From positions 1 to 42,940 of the forward strand of contig NZ_JAMTDX010000010.1 of NCBI RefSeq assembly GCF_023806625.1: 42,940 nt of DNA, read 5' to 3'. The notes under the pieces are model-generated. The model did not search any database, was not told the DNA's origin, and was given only the letters and a program-made list of their open reading frames with translations. Of the stretch, positions 18,361 through 30,023 are shown in pieces (positions within the stretch are counted from its first letter, which is position 1; every line of letters starts with the position of its first letter). This DNA comes from Accumulibacter sp. (GTDB lineage Bacteria; Pseudomonadota; Gammaproteobacteria; Burkholderiales; Rhodocyclaceae). The translations under genes and the position numbers were made by a program.

Positions 18361-18828
18361 TCACGACGGCGATCTGGAGAGGTCGGCTCCGGCAGGCTCT
18401 TGGGCCTCGCGATACGGGCAATCCGCTTTGGTACACGCTGCGTACAGATGAAGAGCGTGTTCGCGGATGGCAAAGCCTCGCTCGGCAGCGATCCGCGCCT
18501 GCCGTGACTCGATCTCGGGATCGTAAAATTCCTCGACTCGGCCACAGTCCACACAGACCAGATGATCGTGATGCTCGCCAGGGCGCAGTTCGAACACCGC
18601 TTTGCCGGACTCGAAGTGGTGTCTTTCGAGCAGGCCGGCCTGCTCGAACTGGGTGAGCACCCGATAGACGGTGGCCAGGCCGACGTCCAGATTCTCCGCA
18701 AGCAACAGGCGATAGACATCCTCGGCGCTCAGATGGCGGACTTCGCTGCGTTCGAAGAGCGCAAGGATCCGCAGACGCGGCAGGGTTGCCTTCAGCCCCA
18801 TGCTTCTGAGGTTGGTCGAGTTGATCAT
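18361..18828 (-). CDS. fur: Ferric uptake regulator Fur
   Basis: 155-residue Fur protein: N-terminal winged helix ([46 protein letters not shown]), metal-binding [18 protein letters not shown], with the CxxC pair for structural zinc and a second cysteine pair near the C-terminus ([10 protein letters not shown]). As an iron-responsive repressor it controls siderophore and iron-uptake genes. It is divergent from bamE, a conserved fur-bamE arrangement in betaproteobacteria. The 176-bp divergent region contains a perfect short palindrome GGTATGATATACC that may carry promoter elements for one or both genes. Confidence 0.95.
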   Translation of the reverse strand: MINSTNLRSMGLKATLPRLRILALFERSEVRHLSAEDVYRLLLAENLDVGLATVYRVLTQFEQAGLLERHHFESGKAVFELRPGEHHDHLVCVDCGRVEEFYDPEIESRQARIAAERGFAIREHALHLYAACTKADCPYREAQEPAGADLSRSPS

Positions 18829-19004
18829 GGACTGGCCTTGCCTGGCGAAAAGGAAACGAGCGCTTTTTCAGGTATGATATACCGACTCCCCGCCCTGAGG
18901 CGCCGCTGGGAGACGCGCCCTTCACCCTCGACCAGACTTCGGCTTGCAGGCGGGGAACGGCTGGCGGGCGCGTATCGCTCGTCCACCGTATCGCTTGCCC
19001 GAAC

Positions 19005-19487
19005 ATGGCCATTTCACGATCCGTTCTGCCGTCCATCGCGCTCTGCTCACTCGTCGCCTGCACGTCGGTCCCGCGCATCGTCAACGAGTATCGGATCGAC
19101 GTACAGCAGGGAAACGTCCTGACCCAGGACATGGTTTCGCAGCTGAGGCCAGGACTGTCCCGGGAACAGGTACGTTTCATTCTCGGCACGCCGATCCTGA
19201 TGGACATGTTCCACGCCAACCGCTGGGACTACTTCTTCTGGTTGAAGAAGGGCAAGACGGGAGACGTCGAGAAGCGTCGCTTTTCGGTGTTTTTCGACGC
19301 TGACGGGAAACTGGTCAGTGTCAGTGGCGACGTCACTGCGGCGCAGCCCGACGACTCGGTGGTCGTTTCCGAAACGCGCAACCGCGAAATCGATCTCGGC
19401 TCGCTACCCGACGACGGCAGCGTGACCGTTCCGGCGGCCAATGAGCAGGGTTTCTTCGGCAAGCTTCTCGAGACGGTAGGATTCTAG
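19005..19487 (+). CDS. bamE: Outer membrane assembly lipoprotein BamE (SmpA/OmlA)
   Basis: 160 residues. A lipoprotein signal peptide ends in the lipobox LVAC (Cys near residue 19), followed by the SmpA/OmlA fold: [36 protein letters not shown] and [12 protein letters not shown]. It is a small lipoprotein subunit of the BAM complex that inserts beta-barrel proteins in the outer membrane. The C-terminal 50 residues extend beyond the E. coli protein, as in other betaproteobacteria. dapB starts two bases after its stop, so the two are likely one transcript. Confidence 0.93.
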   Translation: MAISRSVLPSIALCSLVACTSVPRIVNEYRIDVQQGNVLTQDMVSQLRPGLSREQVRFILGTPILMDMFHANRWDYFFWLKKGKTGDVEKRRFSVFFDADGKLVSVSGDVTAAQPDDSVVVSETRNREIDLGSLPDDGSVTVPAANEQGFFGKLLETVGF

Positions 19488-19489
19488 AC

Positions 19490-20296
19490 ATGAGCCCTGT
19501 CAAGATCGTCGTTGCCGGCGCGGGTGGACGAATGGGACGGATGCTGATCGAAGCGACGCTGCGCGACGAGAGAAGCACGCTGATCGCGGCAATCGACCAT
19601 CCCGCCGCTGCAGTTCAGGGCAAGGACGCCGGCGAACTGGTCGGGATGCCGTGCGGCATTCGGGTGACCAGCGATGTCCCTGCTGCCGTGGCCGGGGCCG
19701 ATTGTCTGATCGACTTCACGCGTCCTGAAGCCACGCTCGCTCACTTGGGCGCCTGTCGCCAGTTCGGGGTCGCGATGGTCATCGGAACGACCGGCTTCAC
19801 GGCTGGCGACAGCGAAGCGATCGCCGTCGCCGCGCAGGAGATCGCGATCGTCATGGCGCCGAACATGAGCGTCGGGGTCAACGTCGTCTTCCGACTCCTC
19901 GACACGGCGGCGCGGATACTCGGTGAAGGCTACGACGTGGAAATCGTCGAAGCTCACCACCGGCACAAGGTCGACGCGCCTTCCGGAACCGCGTTGCGCA
20001 TGGGAAAGGTCGTCGCTCAGGCTCTCGGCCGCAGCCTCGAGGAGTGTGCCATCTACGGACGAGAGGGGAACACCGGCGAACGCTCGCCGATGACCATCGG
20101 TTTCGCGACGGTCCGCGGGGGTGACATCGTCGGCGACCACACCGTGATGTTCTGTGGCCCAGGTGAACGCGTCGAGATCGGACACCGGGCCGGAAGCCGG
20201 ATGCCGTATGCGCTGGGCAGCCTGCGCGCCGCGCGCTTTCTGGCCGGCCATCAGCACGGGCTGTTCGACATGCAGGACGTCCTCGGCCTTCGCTGA
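19490..20296 (+). CDS. dapB: 4-hydroxy-tetrahydrodipicolinate reductase DapB
   Basis: 268 residues of normal family length. The NAD(P)-binding motif [13 protein letters not shown] is at the N-terminus, then [21 protein letters not shown], and the substrate/catalytic block [19 protein letters not shown], with HH and K as catalytic residues. The C-terminal [10 protein letters not shown]-like segment reads [14 protein letters not shown]. It catalyses the second committed step of lysine and diaminopimelate synthesis. It begins two bases after bamE, consistent with the betaproteobacterial fur / bamE-dapB locus. Confidence 0.96.
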   Translation: MSPVKIVVAGAGGRMGRMLIEATLRDERSTLIAAIDHPAAAVQGKDAGELVGMPCGIRVTSDVPAAVAGADCLIDFTRPEATLAHLGACRQFGVAMVIGTTGFTAGDSEAIAVAAQEIAIVMAPNMSVGVNVVFRLLDTAARILGEGYDVEIVEAHHRHKVDAPSGTALRMGKVVAQALGRSLEECAIYGREGNTGERSPMTIGFATVRGGDIVGDHTVMFCGPGERVEIGHRAGSRMPYALGSLRAARFLAGHQHGLFDMQDVLGLR

Positions 20297-20462
20297 CCCA
20301 CGGCTCACCCCGGCGCGACGGCGGGCCTCCGCGGCTCCCATCAGTCCGTTGCGGACTGCCCGGCGACAACCTCACCGGCATCGCGAAGCGCGCCGTTCTT
20401 TCCGGGGAGAAGCTACCCATGATTCGCTTGCTCACCGGTCGCCGCGCTCGCCAATGCCCTGA

Positions 20463-21962
<1,500 letters not shown>

Positions 21963-21985
21963 GCTCTCCGGCGAACTCCTCGACC

Positions 21986-22016
21986 AGGGCATCGCTTGGG
22001 CGATGCCCTTTCTTTT
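21986..22016 (+). terminator. Intrinsic terminator of eno
   Basis: Perfect 10-bp stem AGGGCATCGC / GCGATGCCCT with loop TTGG and a T-rich tail (TTTCTTTT), 24 bp after the enolase stop. Confidence 0.93.
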
Positions 22017-22144
22017 CCGCTGGCTCTCCCGGCCGGCCGAGTCGGTGCCGGTGACGAGGCCGGCCGCGCCGCTCCCCGCAGCTGCGGCCGGGGCCACCCC
22101 GATCCATCGTGGCAAAGTACTTGGCGAGCGCCGCGGTCTTTGGT

Positions 22145-22167
22145 TATTGTTGGCACGATGAACAATA
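22145..22167. promoter_or_regulatory. Palindromic operator overlapping the ArsR-type gene start
   Basis: TATTGTT (22145-22151) and AACAATA (22161-22167) are perfect inverted repeats with a 9-bp spacer that contains the ATG (22158). ArsR-family repressors commonly bind such AT-rich dyads at their own promoter, so autoregulation is inferred. Confidence 0.6.
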
Positions 22168-22472
22168 GCGACGCGATTGCCGCGCTTGCTGCGCTGGCTC
22201 AGGACAGCCGTCTGGCGATCTTTCGCCTCCTCGTGCAGAACGCCCCCGCTGGCCTGACCGTCGGAGCAATCGCCGAAAAGCTGGCTCTGCCGGCACCGAC
22301 GCTTTCGTTCCATCTCAAGACGCTGACCCACGCCGGCCTGGTGAACACCGCACAGGAAGGACGCTATGTCCGCTGCCGCGCCGCGCTCGACCGGATCGAC
22401 GCCCTAGTCGATTTCCTGACCGACAATTGCTGCGGCGGCAACGCCGGCTTGTGCGGACCACGCCAGTCGTAA
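22158..22472 (+). CDS. ArsR/SmtB-family metalloregulator
   Basis: 104 residues with the winged-helix fold: ALAALAQDSRLAIFRLLV, the recognition helix in LALPAPTLSFHLKTLTHAGL, and the wing NTAQEGRYVRCRA. The C-terminus carries a cysteine cluster NCCGGNAGLC that could bind As(III), Sb(III) or another thiophilic metal. The usual alpha-3 CVC motif is missing, so sensing may be C-terminal, as in some ArsR subtypes. The ATG at 22158 follows no good ribosome site and lies inside a palindrome, so the message may be nearly leaderless. No ars operon is next to it; the next genes encode an STAS-like protein and a sulfurtransferase. Confidence 0.85.
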   Translation: MNNSDAIAALAALAQDSRLAIFRLLVQNAPAGLTVGAIAEKLALPAPTLSFHLKTLTHAGLVNTAQEGRYVRCRAALDRIDALVDFLTDNCCGGNAGLCGPRQS

Positions 22473-22590
22473 TCTACCGCGCGTTCGACTGCCCGTCGCG
22501 CTCTCGGCTGGCCGCCGAACGCGGCGCGGAGCTCGACGCCCCTCACTGGCGGTCTGATGCTAAACTTCCGGACCGGAAAGGGGAGCCGAC

Positions 22591-22956
22591 ATGATTGTCA
22601 TCGATCATCATCCGCAGCGCGTCGAGGTCACCGTCTACGCAGAATTCACCCTCGCCGACTACAAGGAATTCGAGGACGTGGTGAACCACGCCGTCGAGTT
22701 CGAAGGGCCGGTCGACCTGCTCTTCGACCTGCGTGAAATGGCCGATTTCACGCTCGACGTCGCCTGGGAAGACATCGTCTTCTCGCGCAGGCACGGCAAC
22801 GACTTCAGCCGGATCGCCGTGCTCACGGACAGCCAGTGGGTCGCCTGGAGCGCGTGGCTCTCGCAGATCTTCGTCCGCGCGCAAATGCGCGTCTTTGCCG
22901 ACGAGAGCGAGGCCCGCAGCTGGCTGGAGGAAGACTCGGAGACCAGCGCCGGATGA
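22591..22956 (+). CDS. STAS/SpoIIAA-like domain protein
   Basis: 121 residues matching the SpoIIAA-like (DUF3478) family of single STAS-like domains: an N-terminal beta strand set (RVEVTVYAEFTLADYKEF), the central PVDLLFDLREMADF strand-turn, and C-terminal RIAVLTDSQWVAWSAWL and AQMRVFADESEARSWL. These proteins have no established enzymatic role; membrane or lipid association has been proposed for relatives. A GGGGAG ribosome site precedes the ATG. Its stop overlaps the ATG of the sulfurtransferase (ATGA), so the pair is coupled. Confidence 0.82.
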   Translation: MIVIDHHPQRVEVTVYAEFTLADYKEFEDVVNHAVEFEGPVDLLFDLREMADFTLDVAWEDIVFSRRHGNDFSRIAVLTDSQWVAWSAWLSQIFVRAQMRVFADESEARSWLEEDSETSAG

Positions 22957-23819
22957 GTTACTCGACGCTGGTCGATACGGCGGTCCTTGCTGCCCACCTC
23001 GAAGACGCGCAGTGGCGTGTGTTCGACTGCCGGCATCAGCTGACCGACCCGGAAGCAGGGTCAAGGGCTTACGCGGCGGGCCATCTGCGCGGAGCTTTCT
23101 TCCTGCACCTCGACCGTGACCTCTCCGGACCGATGACCGGTCGCAATGGCCGCCACCCGTTGCCCGACCCTGATCTGCTCGCTGGCAAGCTCGCTGCCAT
23201 GGGCGTTGCGGCGGACACCCAGGTCGTCGCCTACGACGACGCCAGCGGCGCGTTTGCCAGCCGTCTCTGGTGGTTGCTGCGCTGGCTCGGTCACCAGCGC
23301 GTCGCGGTGCTCGACGGCGGAATCGACCGCTGGCTCGCCGAAGGCCGCCCGCTGTCGACCGCCACCCCGGAGGCGACACCGGCACGACTGACCGTCAGCC
23401 TTCGCGACTCGATGGTCAGCACCGATACACTCCTCGCGCGCCTCGAGGACCCGTGCTGGCGCCTGATCGACGCGCGCAGTCCCGACCGCTTCCGCGGCGA
23501 GAACGAGACCCTCGACCCCGTCGGCGGACACATCCCGGGCGCGCGCAACCGCTTCTTTCGCGACAATCTCGACGCCGATGGCTGCTTTGGGCCGGCCGCA
23601 CGACTGCGCGGCGAGTTCCTCGAATTGCTCGACGGCGTCGAGCCCCGCCAGGCCGTGATGTCCTGTGGCTCGGGGGTGACTGCCTGCCACAATCTGCTGG
23701 CCATGGAGATCGCCGGCCTGAGCGGAGCCCGGCTCTACGCGGGTTCGTGGAGCGAGTGGTGCAGCGACCCGGCGCGACCCATGGCCTGCCGCGGCCCCGG
23801 CCTCTCAGCGCAGCAGTAG
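22953..23819 (+). CDS. Sulfurtransferase, 3-mercaptopyruvate type (two rhodanese domains)
   Basis: 288 residues. An N-terminal inactive rhodanese domain (FDCRHQLTDPEAGSRAYAAG, HLRGAFFLHLD) is followed by a C-terminal active domain (RLIDARSPDRFRGENE, GGHIPGARN) with the active-site loop SCGSGVTAC. CGSGVTA is the loop typical of 3-mercaptopyruvate sulfurtransferases, whereas thiosulfate sulfurtransferases have CRKGVTA. It transfers sulfane sulfur to thiols or cyanide. The start at 22953 overlaps the stop of the STAS-like gene by four bases. Its 3' end overlaps the convergent TetR gene by 15 bp. Confidence 0.9.
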   Translation: MSYSTLVDTAVLAAHLEDAQWRVFDCRHQLTDPEAGSRAYAAGHLRGAFFLHLDRDLSGPMTGRNGRHPLPDPDLLAGKLAAMGVAADTQVVAYDDASGAFASRLWWLLRWLGHQRVAVLDGGIDRWLAEGRPLSTATPEATPARLTVSLRDSMVSTDTLLARLEDPCWRLIDARSPDRFRGENETLDPVGGHIPGARNRFFRDNLDADGCFGPAARLRGEFLELLDGVEPRQAVMSCGSGVTACHNLLAMEIAGLSGARLYAGSWSEWCSDPARPMACRGPGLSAQQ

Positions 23820-24392
23820 GTCGGCGACCGCGCCGGCAATCTCGTCGAGCGACAGCGCGCCGTCCGGCCGGTACCACTGGCTTGTCCAGTTGAGCATGCC
23901 GAAGAGCAACAGTCTGACCGGCGGTGCCGAGTTGCGCAGGCGACCCGCCGCGGCCAGTTCGTCGAGCACGGCCTGCCACGGCTCCTGATAACTCGCGGCG
24001 ACGGCGGCGATTTCCGCCCTCGCCACAGCGTCCAGCGAACGCGACTCGAGAATCAGCATTGGCGCCTGACAATCGCCTTCGAGAAGACTCGCGAGATGCG
24101 CGCGGATCATCACGCGCAGCCGCTGGACGGGGTCATCGACGCCCTCGACGGCTTCCACGAGCCTCTGGCAACCCTGCTCGAGCCCGGCGAGAATCGCCGC
24201 CCGGAGCAGTTCGTGCTTGCTCCGGAAATGATAGAACGGGCTCCCCGAACGCATGCCGACCGCCTCGGCGATGTCACGGGTCGTCGTCGCGGCGAAGCCC
24301 TTCTCGACGAACAGGCGGCCCGCCGCGCTGAGCAGGTCGTCGCGGCGGCTCGCCTCGGACATCTGGCCCGGCTTTCTCGTACGAACGGACAT
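23805..24392 (-). CDS. TetR-family transcriptional regulator
   Basis: 195 residues. The N-terminal helix-turn-helix is RRDDLLSAAGRLFVEKGFAA, TTTRDIAEAVGMRSGSPFYH, FRSKHELLRAAI. The C-terminal ligand-binding part is divergent. The ATG at 24392 starts five bases after the fadH stop, so it is co-expressed with that gene. A ligand such as a fatty acyl-CoA is plausible from this coupling, and a palindrome in front of fadH is a candidate binding site. Both statements are inference. A TTG at 24401 is also possible but overlaps the fadH stop. Confidence 0.88.
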   Translation of the reverse strand: MSVRTRKPGQMSEASRRDDLLSAAGRLFVEKGFAATTTRDIAEAVGMRSGSPFYHFRSKHELLRAAILAGLEQGCQRLVEAVEGVDDPVQRLRVMIRAHLASLLEGDCQAPMLILESRSLDAVARAEIAAVAASYQEPWQAVLDELAAAGRLRNSAPPVRLLLFGMLNWTSQWYRPDGALSLDEIAGAVADLLLR

Positions 24393-24397
24393 CCTGC

Positions 24398-26437
<2,040 letters not shown>

Positions 26438-26473
26438 TCAGTGCGTTGGTCGTGTCTTGGCTGCTGAAACATT

Positions 26474-26493
26474 CAGCAAGCAATCGCTTGTTG
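26474..26493. promoter_or_regulatory. Palindromic operator candidate upstream of fadH
   Basis: CAGCAAGCAATCGCTTGTTG: perfect CAAGC/GCTTG arms around AATC, extended by CA/TG pairs with one mismatch. It lies about 52 bp before the fadH ATG in the fadH/gltX divergent region. A CTTGCAAG half-like palindrome follows at 26517-26524. Size and form fit a TetR-family site. Confidence 0.55.
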
Positions 26494-26602
26494 GATTATC
26501 TCTCAGTGGCCTCTGACTTGCAAGCGGTTCGCTCGTCGGAACCCGGCACGAGCACTGCCGCTGCACTAGAATGGCGGCTTCGCCCGACCACCGCCACCGA
26601 TC

Positions 26603-28006
26603 ATGATCCGCACCCGCTTCGCGCCCTCGCCGACCGGTTTCCTGCACGTCGGCGGTGCGCGCACCGCCCTCTTCTCCTGGGCTTACGCCCGCCGGCATTC
26701 GGGCCGCTTCATCCTGCGCATCGAAGACACCGATGTCGCCCGATCGACTCCGGAAGCACTCCAGGCCATCCTCGACGGCATGCACTGGCTCGGCCTCGAC
26801 TACGACGAGGGCCCCTACTACCAGACTCAGCGCCTCGACCGCTATCGCTCGGTGACCGAGCAGATGCTCGCTGCCGGCACCGCCTATCGCTGCTACACGA
26901 CGCCCGACGAACTTGAGCGCCTGCGCGAAGAGCAGCGCGCCGAGGGACTCAAGCCGCGTTACGACGGTCGCTGGCGGCCCGAACCCGGCAAGATCCTGCC
27001 GTCGCCGCCTCCCGGAGTCGCGCCGGTGATTCGCTTTCGCAACCCGGCCGACGGAATCGTCGCCTGGGACGACCTGGTCAAGGGACGCATCGAAATCGCC
27101 AACCGCGAGCTCGACGACCTCGTCATCGCCCGCCCGGACGGAACGCCGACCTACAACTTCTGCGTCGTCGTCGATGACTGGGACATGGGCATCAGCCACG
27201 TCATCCGTGGCGACGACCACGTCAACAACACGCCACGGCAGATCAACATCCTCGCCGCGCTCGGCGCCGACGTGCCGCAATACGCCCATCTGTCGATGAT
27301 TCTCGGCGACGACGGGCAGAAGCTGTCGAAGCGCCACGGGGCGGTCAGCGTCATGCAGTACGACGATGAGGGCTACCTGCCCGAAGCCTTGCTGAACTAC
27401 CTGGCCCGCCTCGGCTGGTCGCACGGCGACGCCGAGGTCTTCTCGATGGCCCAGTTCTGCGAGTGGTTCGACCTCGACCACATCACGGCCTCGGCGGCGC
27501 AGTTCAACAGCGACAAGCTGAACTGGCTCAACGCCCACTACCTCAGGCAGGCCGACGCCCGGCGGCTGGCCCGCCTGGTCGGCAAGCGGCTCGCGGCACG
27601 GGGCGTGACCGCCGACGACCGGGCGATCGAAGCGATCGTCGACCTGTACAAGGAGCGAGTGAGCAACCTCAACGAACTGGCCGACGCCGCCGAACTCGTT
27701 TATATCGAGTTCCATCCTCGACAGGAGTTGCTGGCCCGGCACCTCGCGCCCGAAACGCTCGCCGCGCTCAACGATTTTGCCGCGCACTTGCCCGACGTCG
27801 CCTGGGAAGCGCAGGCGATCGGCACACTGATCCGCGAAACGATCGCCAGGCACGGGCTGAAGATGCCCAAGCTGGCCATGCCGCTGCGCATCCTGCTCAC
27901 CGGCCTCGAACAGACGCCTTCGGTGGACGCGCTGATCGCCGCTTTCCCGCGGGAACTCGTTTTGCGCCGGCTGGCAGCCGCCTGGTCTGGGCAACCGCCG
28001 CGGTGA
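26603..28006 (+). CDS. gltX: Glutamyl-tRNA synthetase
   Basis: 467-residue class I synthetase. It has [20 protein letters not shown] with the HIGH equivalent HVGG, the catalytic segment [34 protein letters not shown], and [11 protein letters not shown] as the KMSKS loop, followed by the alpha-helical anticodon-binding domain. It charges tRNA-Glu with glutamate. A tRNA-Glu gene is encoded 289 bp downstream behind a separate promoter, so enzyme and substrate sit side by side. Confidence 0.96.
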   Translation: MIRTRFAPSPTGFLHVGGARTALFSWAYARRHSGRFILRIEDTDVARSTPEALQAILDGMHWLGLDYDEGPYYQTQRLDRYRSVTEQMLAAGTAYRCYTTPDELERLREEQRAEGLKPRYDGRWRPEPGKILPSPPPGVAPVIRFRNPADGIVAWDDLVKGRIEIANRELDDLVIARPDGTPTYNFCVVVDDWDMGISHVIRGDDHVNNTPRQINILAALGADVPQYAHLSMILGDDGQKLSKRHGAVSVMQYDDEGYLPEALLNYLARLGWSHGDAEVFSMAQFCEWFDLDHITASAAQFNSDKLNWLNAHYLRQADARRLARLVGKRLAARGVTADDRAIEAIVDLYKERVSNLNELADAAELVYIEFHPRQELLARHLAPETLAALNDFAAHLPDVAWEAQAIGTLIRETIARHGLKMPKLAMPLRILLTGLEQTPSVDALIAAFPRELVLRRLAAAWSGQPPR

Positions 28007-28141
28007 GCCGCGCGCCGAACCGCAGGCCAGGCGAAGGGCTCCCCGACGCCCTGAAAGCCCCTGCTTGCACACCGGACTCCCCGACACTCGCGCGACAGCC
28101 CGAGACCAGCCCGACGACGCCGAGCCGGAGCCGGCCGAGGC

Positions 28142-28170
28142 TTTACAGCCGGTGGGCGACTCCCTATAAT
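28142..28170 (+). promoter_or_regulatory. Sigma-70 promoter of the tRNA-Ala/tRNA-Glu operon
   Basis: TTTACA (28142-28147), 17-bp spacer, perfect TATAAT (28165-28170), then a GC-rich discriminator, 18 bp before the first tRNA. Confidence 0.85.
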
Positions 28171-28187
28171 CGCTGCTCCGTTCGGGC

Positions 28188-28260
<73 letters not shown>

Positions 28261-28294
28261 CAAGAAGAAGTCGAATTGAAGCCAACTGTTCCGG

Positions 28295-28370
28295 GTCCCC
28301 ATCGTCTAGAGGCCTAGGACACTACCCTTTCACGGTAGGTACCGGGGTTCGAATCCCCGTGGGGACGCCA
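28295..28370 (+). tRNA. tRNA-Glu (TTC)
   Basis: Complete cloverleaf of 76 bases including encoded CCA: acceptor GTCCCCA/TGGGGAC, D-arm TCGTCTAGAGGCCTAGGACA, anticodon loop CCTTTCACG with anticodon TTC, T-arm CGGGGTTCGAATCCCCG, discriminator G. Very close to the E. coli tRNA-Glu. Confidence 0.97.
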
Positions 28371-28379
28371 TCCTGAATT

Positions 28380-28402
28380 CCTGGCCGGAAAATCCGGCCA
28401 GG
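28380..28402. terminator. Hairpin after tRNA-Glu
   Basis: CCTGGCCGGA / TCCGGCCAGG, perfect 10-bp stem with a three-base AAA loop, 10 bp after the tRNA. No T-run; likely transcript end or processing barrier by position. Confidence 0.5.
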
Positions 28403-28535
28403 GGCTCGCAAGAACGTATTCAAGCCACTGCAATCGCCAAGGCCGAAGCGACATTCAATGCGACTCTCGGCCGGGTGTTCTCCGAATCTGGGCTGCTCAA
28501 CATGGGCCATGCCGAAGCCGGACTGGTCGCATCAA

Positions 28536-28781
28536 TCAGACGGGACGCCGTTGCGTGAAGTTCTTCTTCTCGTTCCGGTGGAGCAACCCGCTCAGCATCG
28601 CATCGGCGTTCGCAGCCCACGGCTGGCCGTACGGGTCCCGGGACAACTCGAAGCGCGTTTTGGTGAATTCGACGAGTTGCTCGCCGACTGCCTACAGCGC
28701 CCGCGTCGGCCCATCGAAGGCGCGGATCAGGCGGGCAATCTCGTCGACCGGGCGAGAGTCTGCGGTGTCCATAGCGATCAT
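28536..28781 (-). pseudogene. Phage virion morphogenesis protein (Phage_tail_S/Mu gpG type), interrupted by an amber codon and truncated
   Basis: Translating the minus strand from the ATG at 28781 gives MIAMDTADSRPVDEIARLIR... up to a TAG at 28692-28694. Immediately after it in the same frame comes AVGEQLVEFTKTRFELSRDP then YGQPWAANADAMLSGLL. The second block is characteristic of the phage virion morphogenesis family (Phage_tail_S; typically VGEx LVxSTKxRF ... PDGxPWxxN). The frame closes at 28536 after 81 sense and stop codons, whereas the family is about 150 residues, so the C-terminal half is lost. Its ATG overlaps the TGA of the upstream remnant (ATGA), a tight phage-operon arrangement. 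It is a prophage remnant next to tRNA-Glu. Confidence 0.75.
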
Positions 28782-29051
28782 GCGGCGGCCTGCCTTCTCG
28801 GGAAATCCGGAATATCGTCGCGGCTGGCGGAAAGCAGGCTCGGCAGCGGCCGTCCGACGAACCGGATCCCATGATCACCAGGGAAGGGTTCGCGGTGCCC
28901 CGGATAGGCCCACGTCTGGAATGCCGTCCGGGAAGACGTCGCAAGTATGGGATGGAGTGGCTCGCAAATGCCGGCAATGCCGGCAGGTCGCCGAAACCGA
29001 CTGCGTGCTGAGCAGGCCATCGACACGGTTCCGAATCTCTTCTGGACTCAT
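28778..29051 (-). pseudogene. Cysteine-rich phage-associated small protein, frameshifted
   Basis: From the ATG at 29051 (GGGGAAGG upstream) the frame reads MSPEEIRNRVDGLLSTQ, then CRHCRHLRATPSHTCDVFPD GIPD. It then leaves frame at the GGG triplet at 28910-28912 and meets a stop at about 28875. In the next frame the expected continuation AYPGHREPFPGDHGIRF appears and runs to a TGA at 28778-28780. A pattern of C-x2-C-x9-C, FPDGIP and GD-x-GI-x-F over both frames is coherent only if one base is lost or gained. Upstream of 29051 the same frame is open and protein-like (LDEALAEGLIERHEYDVLVE), so the gene may have been longer or fused. Function unknown; the context is phage. Confidence 0.6.
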
Positions 29052-29432
29052 GGAACCTTCCCCGGCTTTTCGGGAATAGCCGATCGTAAAGCGCGCGTCC
29101 ACCTCGGTCCAGATCATGTGTTCCACGAGCACGTCGTACTCGTGACGCTCGATCAGGCCCTCGGCCAGCGCCTCATCGAGACGCCCCGTGAGGCTGGGCT
29201 CGACGGATGCCCGGATGGATCCGCGTCTGGCTCGAGCAGCGCGAGCGCACGCCGGGCTGGCTGGACGCTCCTCGTTTGGGGAGCTGCCCGGACAGCACCC
29301 CGCGCCGGAACACCCGGACACCTCGGCCAACGTTGCGAGGCCCCGCTCGCCTTCTCGGGCGGGCCCGCCCTCGAGAGGATCTCTTCGCGACTCTTCCAGA
29401 CCATTCTACGCCGAAGCTCCCGCGGGCTGCCT
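29052..29432. other. Degenerate stretch between phage remnant and PEP-CTERM gene
   Basis: About 380 bp. On the minus strand the segment 29052-29190 keeps a protein-like frame (RHEYDVLVEHMIWTEVDARF) continuous with the phage remnant. The rest up to 29432 has only Arg/Ala/Pro-rich read-through in all frames and no recognisable domain. Probably decayed former coding sequence. Confidence 0.45.
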
Positions 29433-30003
29433 TCAGGCCGGCCGAGCCGCCCTCAAGGCACGCCAAACCGAGGCCAAGCACCGCCGCCAAGCCCAACAGC
29501 GACAGCACACCCGGTTCCGGAATCTCGCGCGCACTGGCCAGAGCGAACGACAGGTCGTGAGCCGGCTGCTGAGCATCGAGTTCGAAAGGATCCTCATCAA
29601 CCTGGCGAAAGCAGGAACCATCTCCCGCCTGTTCGCTGCGCAGCCAGAACCAGCTGGCATCGGTGTCGTTGCTGATCGACAGGAGATACGAGCGGCCCGC
29701 GTTGACGTCGAGCGCCGTGGTCAGATCGAAGTCGTACCTGAAAATCGGATGGTCTGCGTCATCGAGGAGACTGGTCGCTGATCGAGTCACCCCGGCGCAG
29801 CGGACAAACGAGGCAGCGACGGCATCCCCACAAGCGAAGACAGGCTCGCCGGCAGGCGTGCTGCTGTCGAAGATGCGGACGACAACCCAGTCGTCGTGAC
29901 TGGTGCCGGTGTCGCCGTAGCTGCCCCACCACGCTGCGGTCGGCTGCATCGCTTCTGCCGCCGACGCCGAAAGAACTGCTAACCCGCGGAGGGCATTGCG
30001 CAT
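29173..30003 (-). CDS. PEP-CTERM sorting-domain protein, probably frameshifted near its C-terminus
   Basis: From the ATG at 30003 a signal peptide (LRGLAVLSASAAEA) leads to an extracellular domain of about 150 residues (AWWGSYGDTGTSHDDWVVVR, two cysteines, ending LSFALASAREI). The PEP motif and hydrophobic helix follow: IPEPGVLSLLGLAAVLGLGL. An exosortase would cut here and export the protein to the surface. Such tails normally end within 10 residues in Arg-rich sequence. Here the frame instead runs on as 90 Arg/Pro-rich residues. One base fewer at GGTTTGG (about 29470) would give VWRALRAARPA and a stop at 29433, a normal tail. So the gene is either frameshifted in nature or misread. It starts 20 bp after the large repeat gene. 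Confidence 0.7.
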   Translation of the reverse strand: MRNALRGLAVLSASAAEAMQPTAAWWGSYGDTGTSHDDWVVVRIFDSSTPAGEPVFACGDAVAASFVRCAGVTRSATSLLDDADHPIFRYDFDLTTALDVNAGRSYLLSISNDTDASWFWLRSEQAGDGSCFRQVDEDPFELDAQQPAHDLSFALASAREIPEPGVLSLLGLAAVLGLGLACLEGGSAGLKAARGSFGVEWSGRVAKRSSRGRARPRRRAGPRNVGRGVRVFRRGVLSGQLPKRGASSQPGVRSRCSSQTRIHPGIRRAQPHGASR

Positions 30004-30023
30004 GCCGACTGTCCCGGATCGAG

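Noticed and set aside
28322-28510. 62-residue minus-strand frame ending in GVPTGIRTPVPTVKG
   Set aside because: It is the antisense reading of tRNA-Glu, a well-known false protein in annotations.
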